The notes under the pieces were generated by a model. The model was not told where the DNA came from. It did no database searches and worked only from the letters and a program-made list of their open reading frames with translations. Positions 1-7,300 of a stretch of 16,030 nucleotides of DNA are shown here, piece after piece. The translations under genes were made by a program, and so were the position numbers. The DNA is from Acidimicrobiia bacterium (GTDB lineage: Bacteria > Actinomycetota > Acidimicrobiia > UBA5794 > JAOTWH01), in the NCBI GenBank assembly GCA_029863035.1, contig JAOTWH010000031.1, positions 1 through 16,030 on the forward strand, read 5' to 3'. Within the stretch, counting starts at the first letter, position 1, and each line of letters begins with the position of its first letter.

Positions 1-1173
1 GTGTTCGCGGCGTCGCTTGGGATTGGGGCAGAAGACTTGTCGCAACCGATCGGAACGATGTCAGGGGGCCAGCGACGCCGGGTAGAGCTGGCAAGGGTTC
101 TCTTTGCCCGATCGGATTACCTGCTGTTGGATGAGCCGACCAACCATCTCGACCTCGATGCCAAGGCGTGGCTAATGGATTACCTGGGCGGCTTCGCCGG
201 AGGGCTGCTGGTGGTGAGCCACGATTTGCCGCTCCTTGACGAAGCGATCACGACGGTGCTCTCCGTCGAGGAAGGTCGGCTAGAGCACTATCGGGGCAAC
301 TACAGCCACTTCCTCGGTGAGCGCCGACGTCGCGCCGAGCAGAGGATCCGGGAGCGCCGCCACCAGGACGCCAAGATCGATCAGCTGGAAACGAACATCC
401 GGCGCTTCAAATCGTCCTCTGAGAAGATGGCCAAGCGAGCCAGGTCGTGGGAGCACCGAGTGGAGCGGCTCAAGGGCGAGCTGGTCGACGTAGCCCGCAA
501 GGGCCGCTCGGTGGCCGTGAAGTTCCCCCAGCCGGATTCCAGTGGGCGGATCCCCCTTAACGCCACCGGCTTGGGTAAAGCGTTCGGCGATAACGTGGTA
601 TTCGTCGATGTCGACCTGCTGGTCGAAAGAGGCGAACGCATCGTCATCATGGGCCTCAATGGCGCAGGCAAGACGACGCTGTTGAGGGTGCTGGCAGATG
701 AAGAGACGGCCGATTTCGGCGACGTGGATCTGGGCCACAACACCTCGGTTGGTTACTACGCCCAGGAACACGAGCAGATCCAGGGCGGAAAGAAAGTCAT
801 CGACCATGTGCGGCTTGTCTCGAGCGAGCCCGACTCGGTTCTGCGGGGCGTGCTTGGTCATTTCCTGCTGGCCGACAAGATCGACCAGGACGCCGGGACC
901 CTGTCAGGAGGAGAGAAGACCAAGCTGGCGCTGGCGATGGTGGTGCTGGGGCGCCACAACGTGCTGCTGTTGGACGAGCCAACCAACAACCTCGATCCTC
1001 AGGCGAAGGAAGCATTGCTCGACGCCCTCCACCAGTACGAAGGGACGATGGTGCTGGTCAGCCACGACACGGACTTCGTCGGGCAGCTGCGACCGGACAA
1101 GGCCATGTTGATGCCGGACGGCGAGGCTCGATACTTCGACGAGTCGATGCTGGAGCTGGTAGCCCTGGCTTAG
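1..1173 (+). CDS. ABC-F family ATP-binding protein, 5' end outside the window
   Basis: ABC-F proteins are soluble tandem ATPases, mostly acting on the ribosome (translation factors or antibiotic protection), with no membrane domain. The visible 390 residues begin inside the first ATPase domain: its signature (MSGGQRRRVELAR, about residues 20-32) and Walker B (LLLDEPTNHLD) are present, but its Walker A lies upstream. An arginine/lysine-rich linker (about 95-165) follows, where ABC-F proteins carry the interdomain helices. The second domain has Walker A (GLNGAGKTT, about 218-226), signature LSGGEKTKLALA and Walker B LLLDEPTNNLD, then the H-loop VSHD. The family is usually 500-650 residues, so roughly 150 are missing. 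The GTG at position 1 is therefore an internal Val, not a start. The subfamily (resistance or housekeeping) cannot be told from this part. Confidence 0.93.
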   Translation: MFAASLGIGAEDLSQPIGTMSGGQRRRVELARVLFARSDYLLLDEPTNHLDLDAKAWLMDYLGGFAGGLLVVSHDLPLLDEAITTVLSVEEGRLEHYRGNYSHFLGERRRRAEQRIRERRHQDAKIDQLETNIRRFKSSSEKMAKRARSWEHRVERLKGELVDVARKGRSVAVKFPQPDSSGRIPLNATGLGKAFGDNVVFVDVDLLVERGERIVIMGLNGAGKTTLLRVLADEETADFGDVDLGHNTSVGYYAQEHEQIQGGKKVIDHVRLVSSEPDSVLRGVLGHFLLADKIDQDAGTLSGGEKTKLALAMVVLGRHNVLLLDEPTNNLDPQAKEALLDALHQYEGTMVLVSHDTDFVGQLRPDKAMLMPDGEARYFDESMLELVALA

Positions 1174-1203
1174 AGCCCCCCGGAAGGTCGGGCGGGTGCT
1201 GGG

Positions 1204-1521
1204 TTAGAGGTACATCCCGGTGGTGGGTTCGTCGCCGGATGCGCCGAGCACGGGAATGGCCTCGATGTCGTGGAGCACCTCACGCTCGAAGTACATGAGG
1301 TCTCTCTCGAAGCGGGCCTGCTCGATCTCCTCGTCGAGATGGAGCCGCCCATCGGCAGCTTCGGCCAGCATGTCGAGGTAGTCCTTCTTGACGAGCCGAA
1401 GGCTGAGCTCCCACATGAGAAGTCCTGAGAGATACTCGACCTCTTGGTCGCTAAGTGCGGATGCCGCGTGCGGGCCGAGGTCCGGGTCGATGCCTTCGAC
1501 TGGGAATGGTTTCTCGTCCAT
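1204..1521 (-). CDS. Small acidic coiled-coil protein, possibly RsiG-like
   Basis: About 105 residues from ATG 1521 (MDEKPFPVEG). An ATG at 1566 would add 15 residues, and neither start has a strong SD, so the start is uncertain. No enzyme motif is visible. Residues about 22-88 look like two amphipathic helices: an ALSDQEVEYLSGLL segment, ELSLR...YLDMLAEA, then EEIEQARFERDLMYFEREVL. The LSD-E...L..L...E.S.R...D.L.AE pattern recalls the helical-hairpin anti-sigma factor RsiG and related actinobacterial proteins. However, the spacing from Ser to the conserved Asp is one residue short of the published RsiG repeat as I recall it, so this is only a resemblance. The gene follows arsR in the same direction (97 bp, or 52 bp with the longer start) and may be co-transcribed with it. 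It converges on the ABC-F gene. Confidence 0.6.
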   Translation of the reverse strand: MDEKPFPVEGIDPDLGPHAASALSDQEVEYLSGLLMWELSLRLVKKDYLDMLAEAADGRLHLDEEIEQARFERDLMYFEREVLHDIEAIPVLGASGDEPTTGMYL

Positions 1522-1618
1522 TTTGCGGGTCACTTTCTCTTGCCCAAAAACACCTTCGGCATTCATCGGACGCAAATGAAGAGGGTTGAGCGGTCTAATC
1601 GGTTCCGGCGCAGGGTGA

Positions 1619-1936
1619 CTAGTGCGCCCCGACCGCCAATGCGTTGGTGAGATCTGCGAGACGATTGGGTACCACCCGGTAGTAGGCCCACTTACCTCGT
1701 TGCTGGCGCTCGAGGAAACCGGCTTCCGTTAGCACCTTGAGGTGATGGCTCACGGTGGGCTGCGTCAACCCAACAGGGGCAGTCAGGTCGCAAGCGCACG
1801 CCTCGCCGGATGAGGCGATGATGTTGAGCAGCATGAGCCGGGCCGGATCTGCCACGGCTTTGAGCGCTCCGGCCAGTTCTTCTGCGCCGGCAGCGTCGAG
1901 ATCACCTTCGAAAAGTGGGGGGCAGCAATCTTGCAT
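1619..1936 (-). CDS. ArsR/SmtB-family metal- or arsenite-responsive repressor
   Basis: A 105-residue winged-helix repressor. Members bind operator DNA as dimers and release it on binding As(III), Cd(II), Zn(II) or similar ions. The core is visible: ALKAVADPARLMLLNII (about 24-40), the recognition helix TQPTVSHHLKVLTEAGFL, and the wing RQQRGKWAYYRV. Four cysteines are informative: an N-terminal pair Cys4-Cys5 and Cys47/Cys49 in EACACDL at the start of the DNA-binding region. An N-terminal Cys pair plus a Cys in this region is the layout of arsenite-type sensors such as Corynebacterium glutamicum ArsR, so As(III)/Sb(III) or another soft metal is the likely inducer. The reading frame extends upstream, but ATG 1936 gives the normal family N-terminus and fits a leaderless promoter. 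No arsenite pump or arsenate reductase lies nearby. Confidence 0.92.
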   Translation of the reverse strand: MQDCCPPLFEGDLDAAGAEELAGALKAVADPARLMLLNIIASSGEACACDLTAPVGLTQPTVSHHLKVLTEAGFLERQQRGKWAYYRVVPNRLADLTNALAVGAH

Positions 1937-1942
1937 GAGTAC

Positions 1943-1971
1943 ATATTGACATACATCGATGGATATAGCAA
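1943..1971 (-). promoter_or_regulatory. arsR promoter with ArsR-type operator in the spacer
   Basis: Read on the minus strand: a -35-like TTGCTA (1966-1971), a 17-nt spacer, a -10-like CAATAT (1943-1948), then 6 nt to ATG 1936. The spacer holds the perfect 8-bp palindrome CATCGATG (1954-1961), inside the imperfect dyad ATACATCGATGGAT. A(T)CATCGAT(G)-type dyads are typical ArsR operators, so occupancy between -35 and -10 would block RNA polymerase: classic autoregulation. No SD precedes the ATG, so a leaderless mRNA is inferred. Confidence 0.65.
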
Positions 1972-2050
1972 TGACACCCCGGTGATGGCCTCTGCCCGAC
2001 GTGCTGCCAGCAGAGAGTCGTCCTCGGAGATGAATCGGGGCCGCCTGGCT

Positions 2051-2078
2051 TTGGCGGCGCTCCGCCAATCGGCACAAT
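2051..2078 (+). promoter_or_regulatory. Leaderless promoter of the GNAT/acyl-CoA synthetase gene
   Basis: A -35-like TTGGCG (2051-2056), a 16-nt spacer and a -10-like CACAAT (2073-2078) lie 6 nt before GTG 2085, which has no SD. The geometry matches the divergent arsR promoter on the other side of the same 148-bp gap. Confidence 0.5.
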
Positions 2079-2084
2079 GCCGCC

Positions 2085-4808
2085 GTGGCCTCTTATCCAT
2101 CCGAGTGGGAGTTCGACGTCGTCCTGCGTGACGGGGGCGTCGTCCAGGTGCGGCCAGTCAAGCCGGAGGATTCCGACGGCCTGAACGGACTGTTCGAGGC
2201 CTCCAGCACAGAGAGCCGCCGTCAGAGGTTCTTCCGCGATAGGGATGCCCTCACCCCGGAGGAGCTGGCCTACTTCTCGACCGTTGACTATCAACGGCGT
2301 ATGGCCTTCGTTGCCCTCCACGAAGACGACATAATCGGAGTCGGCAGATACGACGTCCTGGACGACGAGCCAACCTCGGCCGAAGTCGCTTTTCTCGTTG
2401 CTGACGCCCATCAGGGCCGAGGCTTGGCTGCGCAGTTGCTGGCGGACCTCACTGCCTACGCCAGGCGCCACGGAGTCACCGCGTTCAAGGCTTTCGTGCT
2501 TGCCGATAACCGCGCCATGCTGCGGGTGTTCCGCAACTCGGGCTATCACCTCGAGCGAGAGGTCCACGAGGGCGTCTACACGGTTCACTTCCCCACCCTG
2601 GAGTCGGTCGAGTCCCAGGCAGCGATGTGGGAGACGGAGAAGCAGGCCATCGCCGCCTCGCTGACGCCGATCTTTTACCCCCGCTCGATCGCGGTCATCG
2701 GCGCCAGTACCACCGAGGGATCCATCGGGGCACGGCTCTTCGACAATCTCGGCGCCGCCAACTTCGTCGGACCGCTTTACCCGGTGAACCCATCAGCAAC
2801 GGAGGTGGCCGGGGTGCCGGCGTATGCGTCGGTGCTCGACATCCCAGACCCGGTCGATCTGGCGTTCATCGTGGTCCCGGCCCGGTTCGTACCCCAGGTG
2901 GTTGAACAGAGTGCCGAGAAAGGAGTCAGGGGCCTGGTTGTGATCAGCGCCGGGTTCTCTGAGGTGGGCGGCGAAGGCGAGAAGGCCGAGGCCGAACTGT
3001 TGGACATGGTGCGATCGGCCGGCATGAGGATGGTCGGCCCCAACTGCATGGGAGTTCTCAACACCGACCCTGCGGTGAATCTGGACGGCCAGTTCGGCCC
3101 GCGTTTTCCGCCGCGGGGCAACGTCGCCATGTCTTCGCAGTCCGGTGCTCTTGGGATCGCCATTCTGGACTATGCCACCCAGCTCAACATCGGCATCTCG
3201 ACCTTCGTTTCCGTCGGCAACAAGGCCGACGTTTCAGGTAACGACTTGTTGCTGTTCTGGGAGGACGATCCTTCGACAGATGTGATCCTGCTTTACCTCG
3301 AGTCGTTCGGCAACCCGCGCCGATTCTCCCGAATCGCTCGCCGGGTGGCGCGCCGCAAGCCCATCGTGGCTGTCAAGTCTGGGCGTACCTCGGCGGGGGC
3401 CAGGGCGGCTTCGAGCCACACCGGTTCGCTGGCATCGAGCGACACCGCGGTGAACGCTCTGTTCCACCAGGCAGGCGTTGTTCGCACCGACACTCTCGAG
3501 GAGCTGTTCGACGTAACGGCACTGTTGGCCAACCAGCCCGTACCCGGGGGCAATCGAGTGGCAGTGCTCACCAACGCCGGAGGCCCGGGGATCTTGGCGG
3601 CGGATGCACTGGAGGCCCAGGGGCTCGAAGTGGTGGAGCTGTCGGCCGAGCTACGGGCCGATCTCGGCCGGCACCTGGCTGGCGAGGCGTCCACCCGCAA
3701 CCCCGTCGACATGATCGCCTCAGCCGGCGCCGACGCTTACGCGGCATGTCTCGACGCCTTGGCCGATTCGGCCGAGGTCGATTCGATCATCGTCATCTAC
3801 ATTCCGGCTGCACCGTCTGGTGCCGAGGATGTGGCAGCAGCGATACGAGATGCGGCGGAACGTCACCGGGGGAAGAAGACGTTCGTGGCGGTGTTCATGA
3901 GTGCCAGCGGTGTACCACCCGAGCTATCAGGGCAGAGCGCCAGGGTGCCGACCTACCTCTTCCCGGAGTCCGCTGCTCGTGCGTTGGCCAGAGCGGTGCG
4001 CTATGGCGAGTGGTTGGCACGCCCCGAAGGATCAGTAGCGACTTTCGATGACGTCGATGTTGCCCAGGCGCGGGGAGCGATCGATTCCGGCTTGGCGCGG
4101 TTGGGCCCTGACGGGGGATGGCTCGAGGCTGCAGAGACCGAAGCGGTCCTCAGATCGTTCGGAATGCAACCGGCCCGCGCCGATATCGCGGCCACGGCCG
4201 ACGACGCAGTGGCCATAGGGAATGCGATCGAAGGGCCTCTCGTGATGAAGGTGCAGAGTGAGTCCGCACTTCACAAGTCCGACATCGGGGGGGTTGTGCT
4301 TGGCATCGAGGGTGAGGATGAGATCAGACAGGCCTTCGAAACCGTCAGTGGCGTGGTCGACGATGCCAGCGGCGTGCTGGTGCAAGAGTTCGTGCCAGGT
4401 GGCCACGAGATCATCCTCGGGATGACGGAGGATCCGTCTTTCGGCCCGCTGTTGTTGTTCGGGCTGGGCGGCGTCTTCGTCGAGCTGATCGGCGACGTGG
4501 CGTTCCGCATCCATCCTTTGACCGATCTGGATATCGAAGAGATGATCGCCGAGGTGCGCTCCGCTCGCCTGCTCGAGGGCTACCGAGGCGGACAGCCAGG
4601 CGACGTTGTCGCCTTGCGCCAGGCGATGGCGCGGTTGTCGCAGCTGATCGAGGAGCTGCCCGAGATCGTGGAGATGGACCTCAATCCCGTCAAGGTGCTG
4701 GAACCGGGTCAGGGGCTACGGGTGGTTGATGCCCGCATCAAGGTGCGCCGGGTAGAAGGCCCGTTTGTGCCTTCTCGCAAAGATCTGCCGGCAGTGGTGC
4801 GGCGCTAG
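2085..4808 (+). CDS. GNAT acetyltransferase fused to ADP-forming acyl-CoA synthetase (Pat-like)
   Basis: A 907-residue fusion. Residues about 10-165 form a GNAT domain with the acetyl-CoA loop QGRGLA (110-115) and the C-terminal NSGYHLE motif. About 193-325 is the CoA-binding Rossmann domain (SIAVIGAS at 201). About 330-640 are the succinyl-CoA-ligase-like domains, with His445 in SSHTGSLASSD, the position phosphorylated in ADP-forming acyl-CoA synthetases. About 680-905 is an ATP-grasp domain. Related actinobacterial fusions with an N-terminal GNAT act as protein lysine acetyltransferases (PatA type) that switch off AMP-forming acyl-CoA synthetases. Retention of the histidine leaves room for true synthetase activity. 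GTG 2085 is chosen because the protein then starts just before the GNAT fold and a promoter abuts it. It is transcribed alone and divergently from arsR. The fold assignment is sure; which activity dominates is not. Confidence 0.92.
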   Translation: MASYPSEWEFDVVLRDGGVVQVRPVKPEDSDGLNGLFEASSTESRRQRFFRDRDALTPEELAYFSTVDYQRRMAFVALHEDDIIGVGRYDVLDDEPTSAEVAFLVADAHQGRGLAAQLLADLTAYARRHGVTAFKAFVLADNRAMLRVFRNSGYHLEREVHEGVYTVHFPTLESVESQAAMWETEKQAIAASLTPIFYPRSIAVIGASTTEGSIGARLFDNLGAANFVGPLYPVNPSATEVAGVPAYASVLDIPDPVDLAFIVVPARFVPQVVEQSAEKGVRGLVVISAGFSEVGGEGEKAEAELLDMVRSAGMRMVGPNCMGVLNTDPAVNLDGQFGPRFPPRGNVAMSSQSGALGIAILDYATQLNIGISTFVSVGNKADVSGNDLLLFWEDDPSTDVILLYLESFGNPRRFSRIARRVARRKPIVAVKSGRTSAGARAASSHTGSLASSDTAVNALFHQAGVVRTDTLEELFDVTALLANQPVPGGNRVAVLTNAGGPGILAADALEAQGLEVVELSAELRADLGRHLAGEASTRNPVDMIASAGADAYAACLDALADSAEVDSIIVIYIPAAPSGAEDVAAAIRDAAERHRGKKTFVAVFMSASGVPPELSGQSARVPTYLFPESAARALARAVRYGEWLARPEGSVATFDDVDVAQARGAIDSGLARLGPDGGWLEAAETEAVLRSFGMQPARADIAATADDAVAIGNAIEGPLVMKVQSESALHKSDIGGVVLGIEGEDEIRQAFETVSGVVDDASGVLVQEFVPGGHEIILGMTEDPSFGPLLLFGLGGVFVELIGDVAFRIHPLTDLDIEEMIAEVRSARLLEGYRGGQPGDVVALRQAMARLSQLIEELPEIVEMDLNPVKVLEPGQGLRVVDARIKVRRVEGPFVPSRKDLPAVVRR

Positions 4809-4866
4809 GGCAGTTCGCGCGGGTGGTGGTGGTCAAGAATGCTGAGCGTGGTGCCGATGAATTGGT

Positions 4867-5058
4867 GTGAGCAAATCAGAAGCGCAAACAAGCGATTCCG
4901 CAGAAGTTTCCACAGACGAGATCTTGGTGGAACTCCCCGACGGGGACGACGACGAAGCCCCCGAGCCACTGGATCATCCCGGAGCCGACACTCTGGGAGA
5001 GCTGGATTGGGATGGTGAGGGACCGCTGAGGTGGTCTAGCCGCCCTAACGCTGCATAG
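4867..5058 (+). CDS. Small acidic hypothetical protein
   Basis: A 63-residue protein from GTG 4867, 58 bp after the GNAT fusion and ending 8 bp before the converging ispG stop. It is strongly acidic (for example DGDDDEAPE and ELDWDGEG) and rich in Ser, Pro and Gly. It has no predicted membrane segment and no cysteine, and is probably largely disordered. I recognise no family. Support for its being real is limited to position (it fills the gap exactly without overlapping ispG), an open frame and plausible codon use. No SD is visible before the GTG, and a -10-like element is weak. Confidence 0.5.
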   Translation: MSKSEAQTSDSAEVSTDEILVELPDGDDDEAPEPLDHPGADTLGELDWDGEGPLRWSSRPNAA

Positions 5059-5065
5059 ACCAGAT

Positions 5066-6361
5066 CTATTTGCCAGGCTTGGCAACCTCGGCGACCGCTC
5101 GACGCCTCGCTTCGGTGCTGTTGGCGTCGCCCTGGATCTGGAGAAGCTCCGCAGCCGTTTCGGCCGCCAGTTCCTCGGCCACGCCGTCTGCCGCGGCCAA
5201 CCTTGCCTCGACACCTTCCTTGGCCAACTTGTGGGCCTCATCGACCAGCGCCTCCACCATTTCGTCTTCTGGCACCACCCGCACCACTTGGCCCTTGATG
5301 AACAGGTGGCCCTTGCCGCGACCGGCGGCGATGCCGATATCGGCTTCGCGTGCTTCACCCGGGCCGTTCACGACGCACCCCATGACCGCTACCTGCAAAG
5401 GGATGCCTTCGCCCTCGAGTCGCTCCTGGACTTCCTGAGCCACGGCGAACACATCCACTTCGGCGCGGCCGCACGAAGGACAGGCGATCAGGTCGACCTC
5501 TTTGCGCTCCCGCAGCCCGAGATACTCCAGCAGCGAGCGTCCTGCCTTGGCTTCCTCTATGGGATCGGTTGTGAGCGAGAACCGGATGGTGTCGCCGATG
5601 CCGTCCAGCAACAGCGCAGAGATTCCGGCAACGGACTTGATCAGTCCGCCGGGAGGAGGACCCGCTTCTGTGACACCAAGGTGGAGCGGGTAGTCCACCT
5701 TCTCGGAGAGGAGGCGATAGGAGGCGACCATCGAAGGAACATGGGAGTGCTTAACCGAGATCTTGATGTCCGTGAAGTCGGCCTCTTCCAGGAGTCGAAC
5801 TTCCTCCAACGCCGACTCGACCAGAGCCGCAGGGACGGCCGAACCGTGCCGCGCCAAGATGTCCTTGTCGAGCGAGCCGGCGTTGACTCCGATGCGGATG
5901 GGGATGCCGCGGTCTTTGGCCTCGGCCGCCACCTCTCTGATGTGGTTGCCGTCTCGGATATTGCCCGGGTTGAGCCTCAGCCCATGCACTCCGGCTTCAA
6001 GCGCCCCAAGCGCCAGTCGATACTGGAAGTGGATGTCGGCGATGACGGGGACCGGTGAGCGAGGCACGATCTCGGCTAGTCCCTCGGCGGCCTCGACGTT
6101 GTTGCAGGTGATGCGGACGATGTCGGCCCCGGCCCCCGCCAGGGCGTACGTCTGCGCCAGAGTGGCCTCAACGTCAGCGGTCTTGGTGGTGGTCATCGAT
6201 TGCACCGAGATGGGGTTGTCGCCCCCAACTGGAACCTTGCCCACCTGGATGGTTCTGGTCTTGCGGCGCTCGATCACCACGTCAAGGTAGCTGTCGGCTG
6301 GGACTGGGGAGTTGGCAAGAGAGGGCTTCCGTCTCTTTACCGCTCGATCCACACAGCCCAT
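5066..6361 (-). CDS. ispG: 4-hydroxy-3-methylbut-2-enyl-diphosphate synthase (IspG/GcpE)
   Basis: The penultimate enzyme of the MEP isoprenoid pathway: a cytosolic 4Fe-4S enzyme that converts MEcPP to HMBPP. The TIM-barrel N-terminus starts at RRKTRTIQVG (about 32) and includes VQSMTTTKT and the ADIHF and RLNPGNI motifs. The cluster ligands are Cys294 and Cys297 (ACPSCGR), Cys329 (MGCVVNGPGE) and Glu336, with the same spacing as the E. coli ligands. The protein has 431 residues against about 372 in E. coli. The excess is a 30-residue N-terminal stretch and an Ala/Glu-rich tail after about residue 385. ATG 6361 is supported by a -10-like CACAAC exactly 6 nt upstream; GTG 6280 or 6277 would remove the N-terminal stretch. 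Unlike many actinobacteria, it is not next to dxr. Confidence 0.95.
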   Translation of the reverse strand: MGCVDRAVKRRKPSLANSPVPADSYLDVVIERRKTRTIQVGKVPVGGDNPISVQSMTTTKTADVEATLAQTYALAGAGADIVRITCNNVEAAEGLAEIVPRSPVPVIADIHFQYRLALGALEAGVHGLRLNPGNIRDGNHIREVAAEAKDRGIPIRIGVNAGSLDKDILARHGSAVPAALVESALEEVRLLEEADFTDIKISVKHSHVPSMVASYRLLSEKVDYPLHLGVTEAGPPPGGLIKSVAGISALLLDGIGDTIRFSLTTDPIEEAKAGRSLLEYLGLRERKEVDLIACPSCGRAEVDVFAVAQEVQERLEGEGIPLQVAVMGCVVNGPGEAREADIGIAAGRGKGHLFIKGQVVRVVPEDEMVEALVDEAHKLAKEGVEARLAAADGVAEELAAETAAELLQIQGDANSTEARRRAVAEVAKPGK

Positions 6362-6396
6362 GATGACGTTGTGGTTCTCTTCTGGCTCGCTGCCAT
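6336..6396. promoter_or_regulatory. Overlapping divergent leaderless promoters (ispG / exchanger)
   Basis: Plus strand: -35-like TTTACC (6336-6341), a 17-nt spacer, -10-like CATGAT (6359-6364), then 6 nt to GTG 6371. Minus strand: -35-like ATGGCA (6391-6396), a 17-nt spacer, -10-like CACAAC (6368-6373), then 6 nt to ATG 6361. Each -10 contains the other gene's start codon. Neither start has an SD. Both calls rest on motif resemblance and on shared geometry. Confidence 0.5.
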
Positions 6397-7300
6397 GGTC
6401 GTCGGGTTTGGCCTGTCACTGGCGGCGTCGCGTCGGGCTGTCCATCATGGATCAGCCCTTGCTTCCAGCATGAAAATCCCACCGTTCATCATTGGCGCCA
6501 CTCTCTTCGCGGTGGGAACCGATCTGCCGGAGATCGCCAATTCGATCATCTCGTCGGCCTCTGGGCACGGTGACCTGAACATCGGCGACTCGGTTGGCTC
6601 CACCCTGGTGCAGGCAACCCTGGTTCTCGGGTTGCTTCCGCTGATAGTCGGGCCTTTTCGGGTGAAGGGACGAATCGGCGTGATCGGGGCAATGACGGTT
6701 GCCATGCTGGCTGTTGGGGCCTTTCTCGCTTCGGACGGTGCATTGTCCCGCCGGGACGCTGCCCTGTTGCTTAGTGGGTGGTTTGGCGGATCGCTGGTGG
6801 CATGGCGATACGCCCCGGCGATCGCTGAGCCCGTAATGCCCGTGCCCGCCAGGCGCCGCTCCTACAACGCTTTTGCTGCCCTGACGGCGCTGGCTCTGGT
6901 CGGTGCGGGAGCGGCGTTGGCGGTTGCTGCCTTTATCCAGATAGCCAAAGAGCTTTCGGTCTCCGAGTACGTGATCAGTTTCTTCGTCGCCTCGATCGGG
7001 ACCTCGCTTCCGGAACTAGTTGTCGATGTCACAGCTCTGCGTCGTTCCGAGCGCGATCTAGCTGTTGGCGACGTGATGGGCTCGTCGTTTGTGGATGCCA
7101 CCCTGTCGATCGGTATCGGGCCCTTGTTGTTCCCGACAGCCGTGACGGCATCGCAGGCCGTGCGAGGTGGCCTGTTCACAGCGGCAGCGATCGCCATAGT
7201 TGTCGTTGTATTGACCCGGGTCGCCAGGCACGACTGGAGGACCGGCCTTCTATTGATCGGCCTCTATGCAGCGTCCTACGTTGTAGTGCTGGCGCTCTAG
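6371..7300 (+). CDS. CaCA-superfamily cation exchanger (sodium/calcium type)
   Basis: An integral membrane antiporter of about 309 residues. The two inverted alpha repeats that define the family are clear: PFIIGATLFAVGTDLPEIANSI (near 39-60; Glu54 in GTDLPE) followed by GDSVGSTLVQ, and VASIGTSLPELVVD (207-220; Glu215 in GTSLPE) followed by GDVMGSSFVD. The two acidic residues line the cation path in homologues. About ten hydrophobic segments are visible, with a hydrophilic loop around 155-166. The ion is inferred as Ca2+ exchanged for Na+ or H+; specificity cannot be read from sequence. GTG 6371 is preferred because the first membrane helix begins immediately and a promoter abuts it. The open frame upstream to 6200 is antisense to ispG. 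The stop shares a CTAG with the converging PPOX-like pseudogene. Confidence 0.9.
   Translation: MVLFWLAAMVVGFGLSLAASRRAVHHGSALASSMKIPPFIIGATLFAVGTDLPEIANSIISSASGHGDLNIGDSVGSTLVQATLVLGLLPLIVGPFRVKGRIGVIGAMTVAMLAVGAFLASDGALSRRDAALLLSGWFGGSLVAWRYAPAIAEPVMPVPARRRSYNAFAALTALALVGAGAALAVAAFIQIAKELSVSEYVISFFVASIGTSLPELVVDVTALRRSERDLAVGDVMGSSFVDATLSIGIGPLLFPTAVTASQAVRGGLFTAAAIAIVVVVLTRVARHDWRTGLLLIGLYAASYVVVLAL

Noticed and set aside
1174..1203. G/C-rich stretch between the ABC-F stop and the converging gene as a bidirectional terminator
   Set aside because: The C-run and G-run pair only imperfectly and no T-run follows on either strand.
5231..6058. A 275-codon plus-strand open frame
   Set aside because: Antisense to ispG over its iron-sulfur ligand region; no family features.
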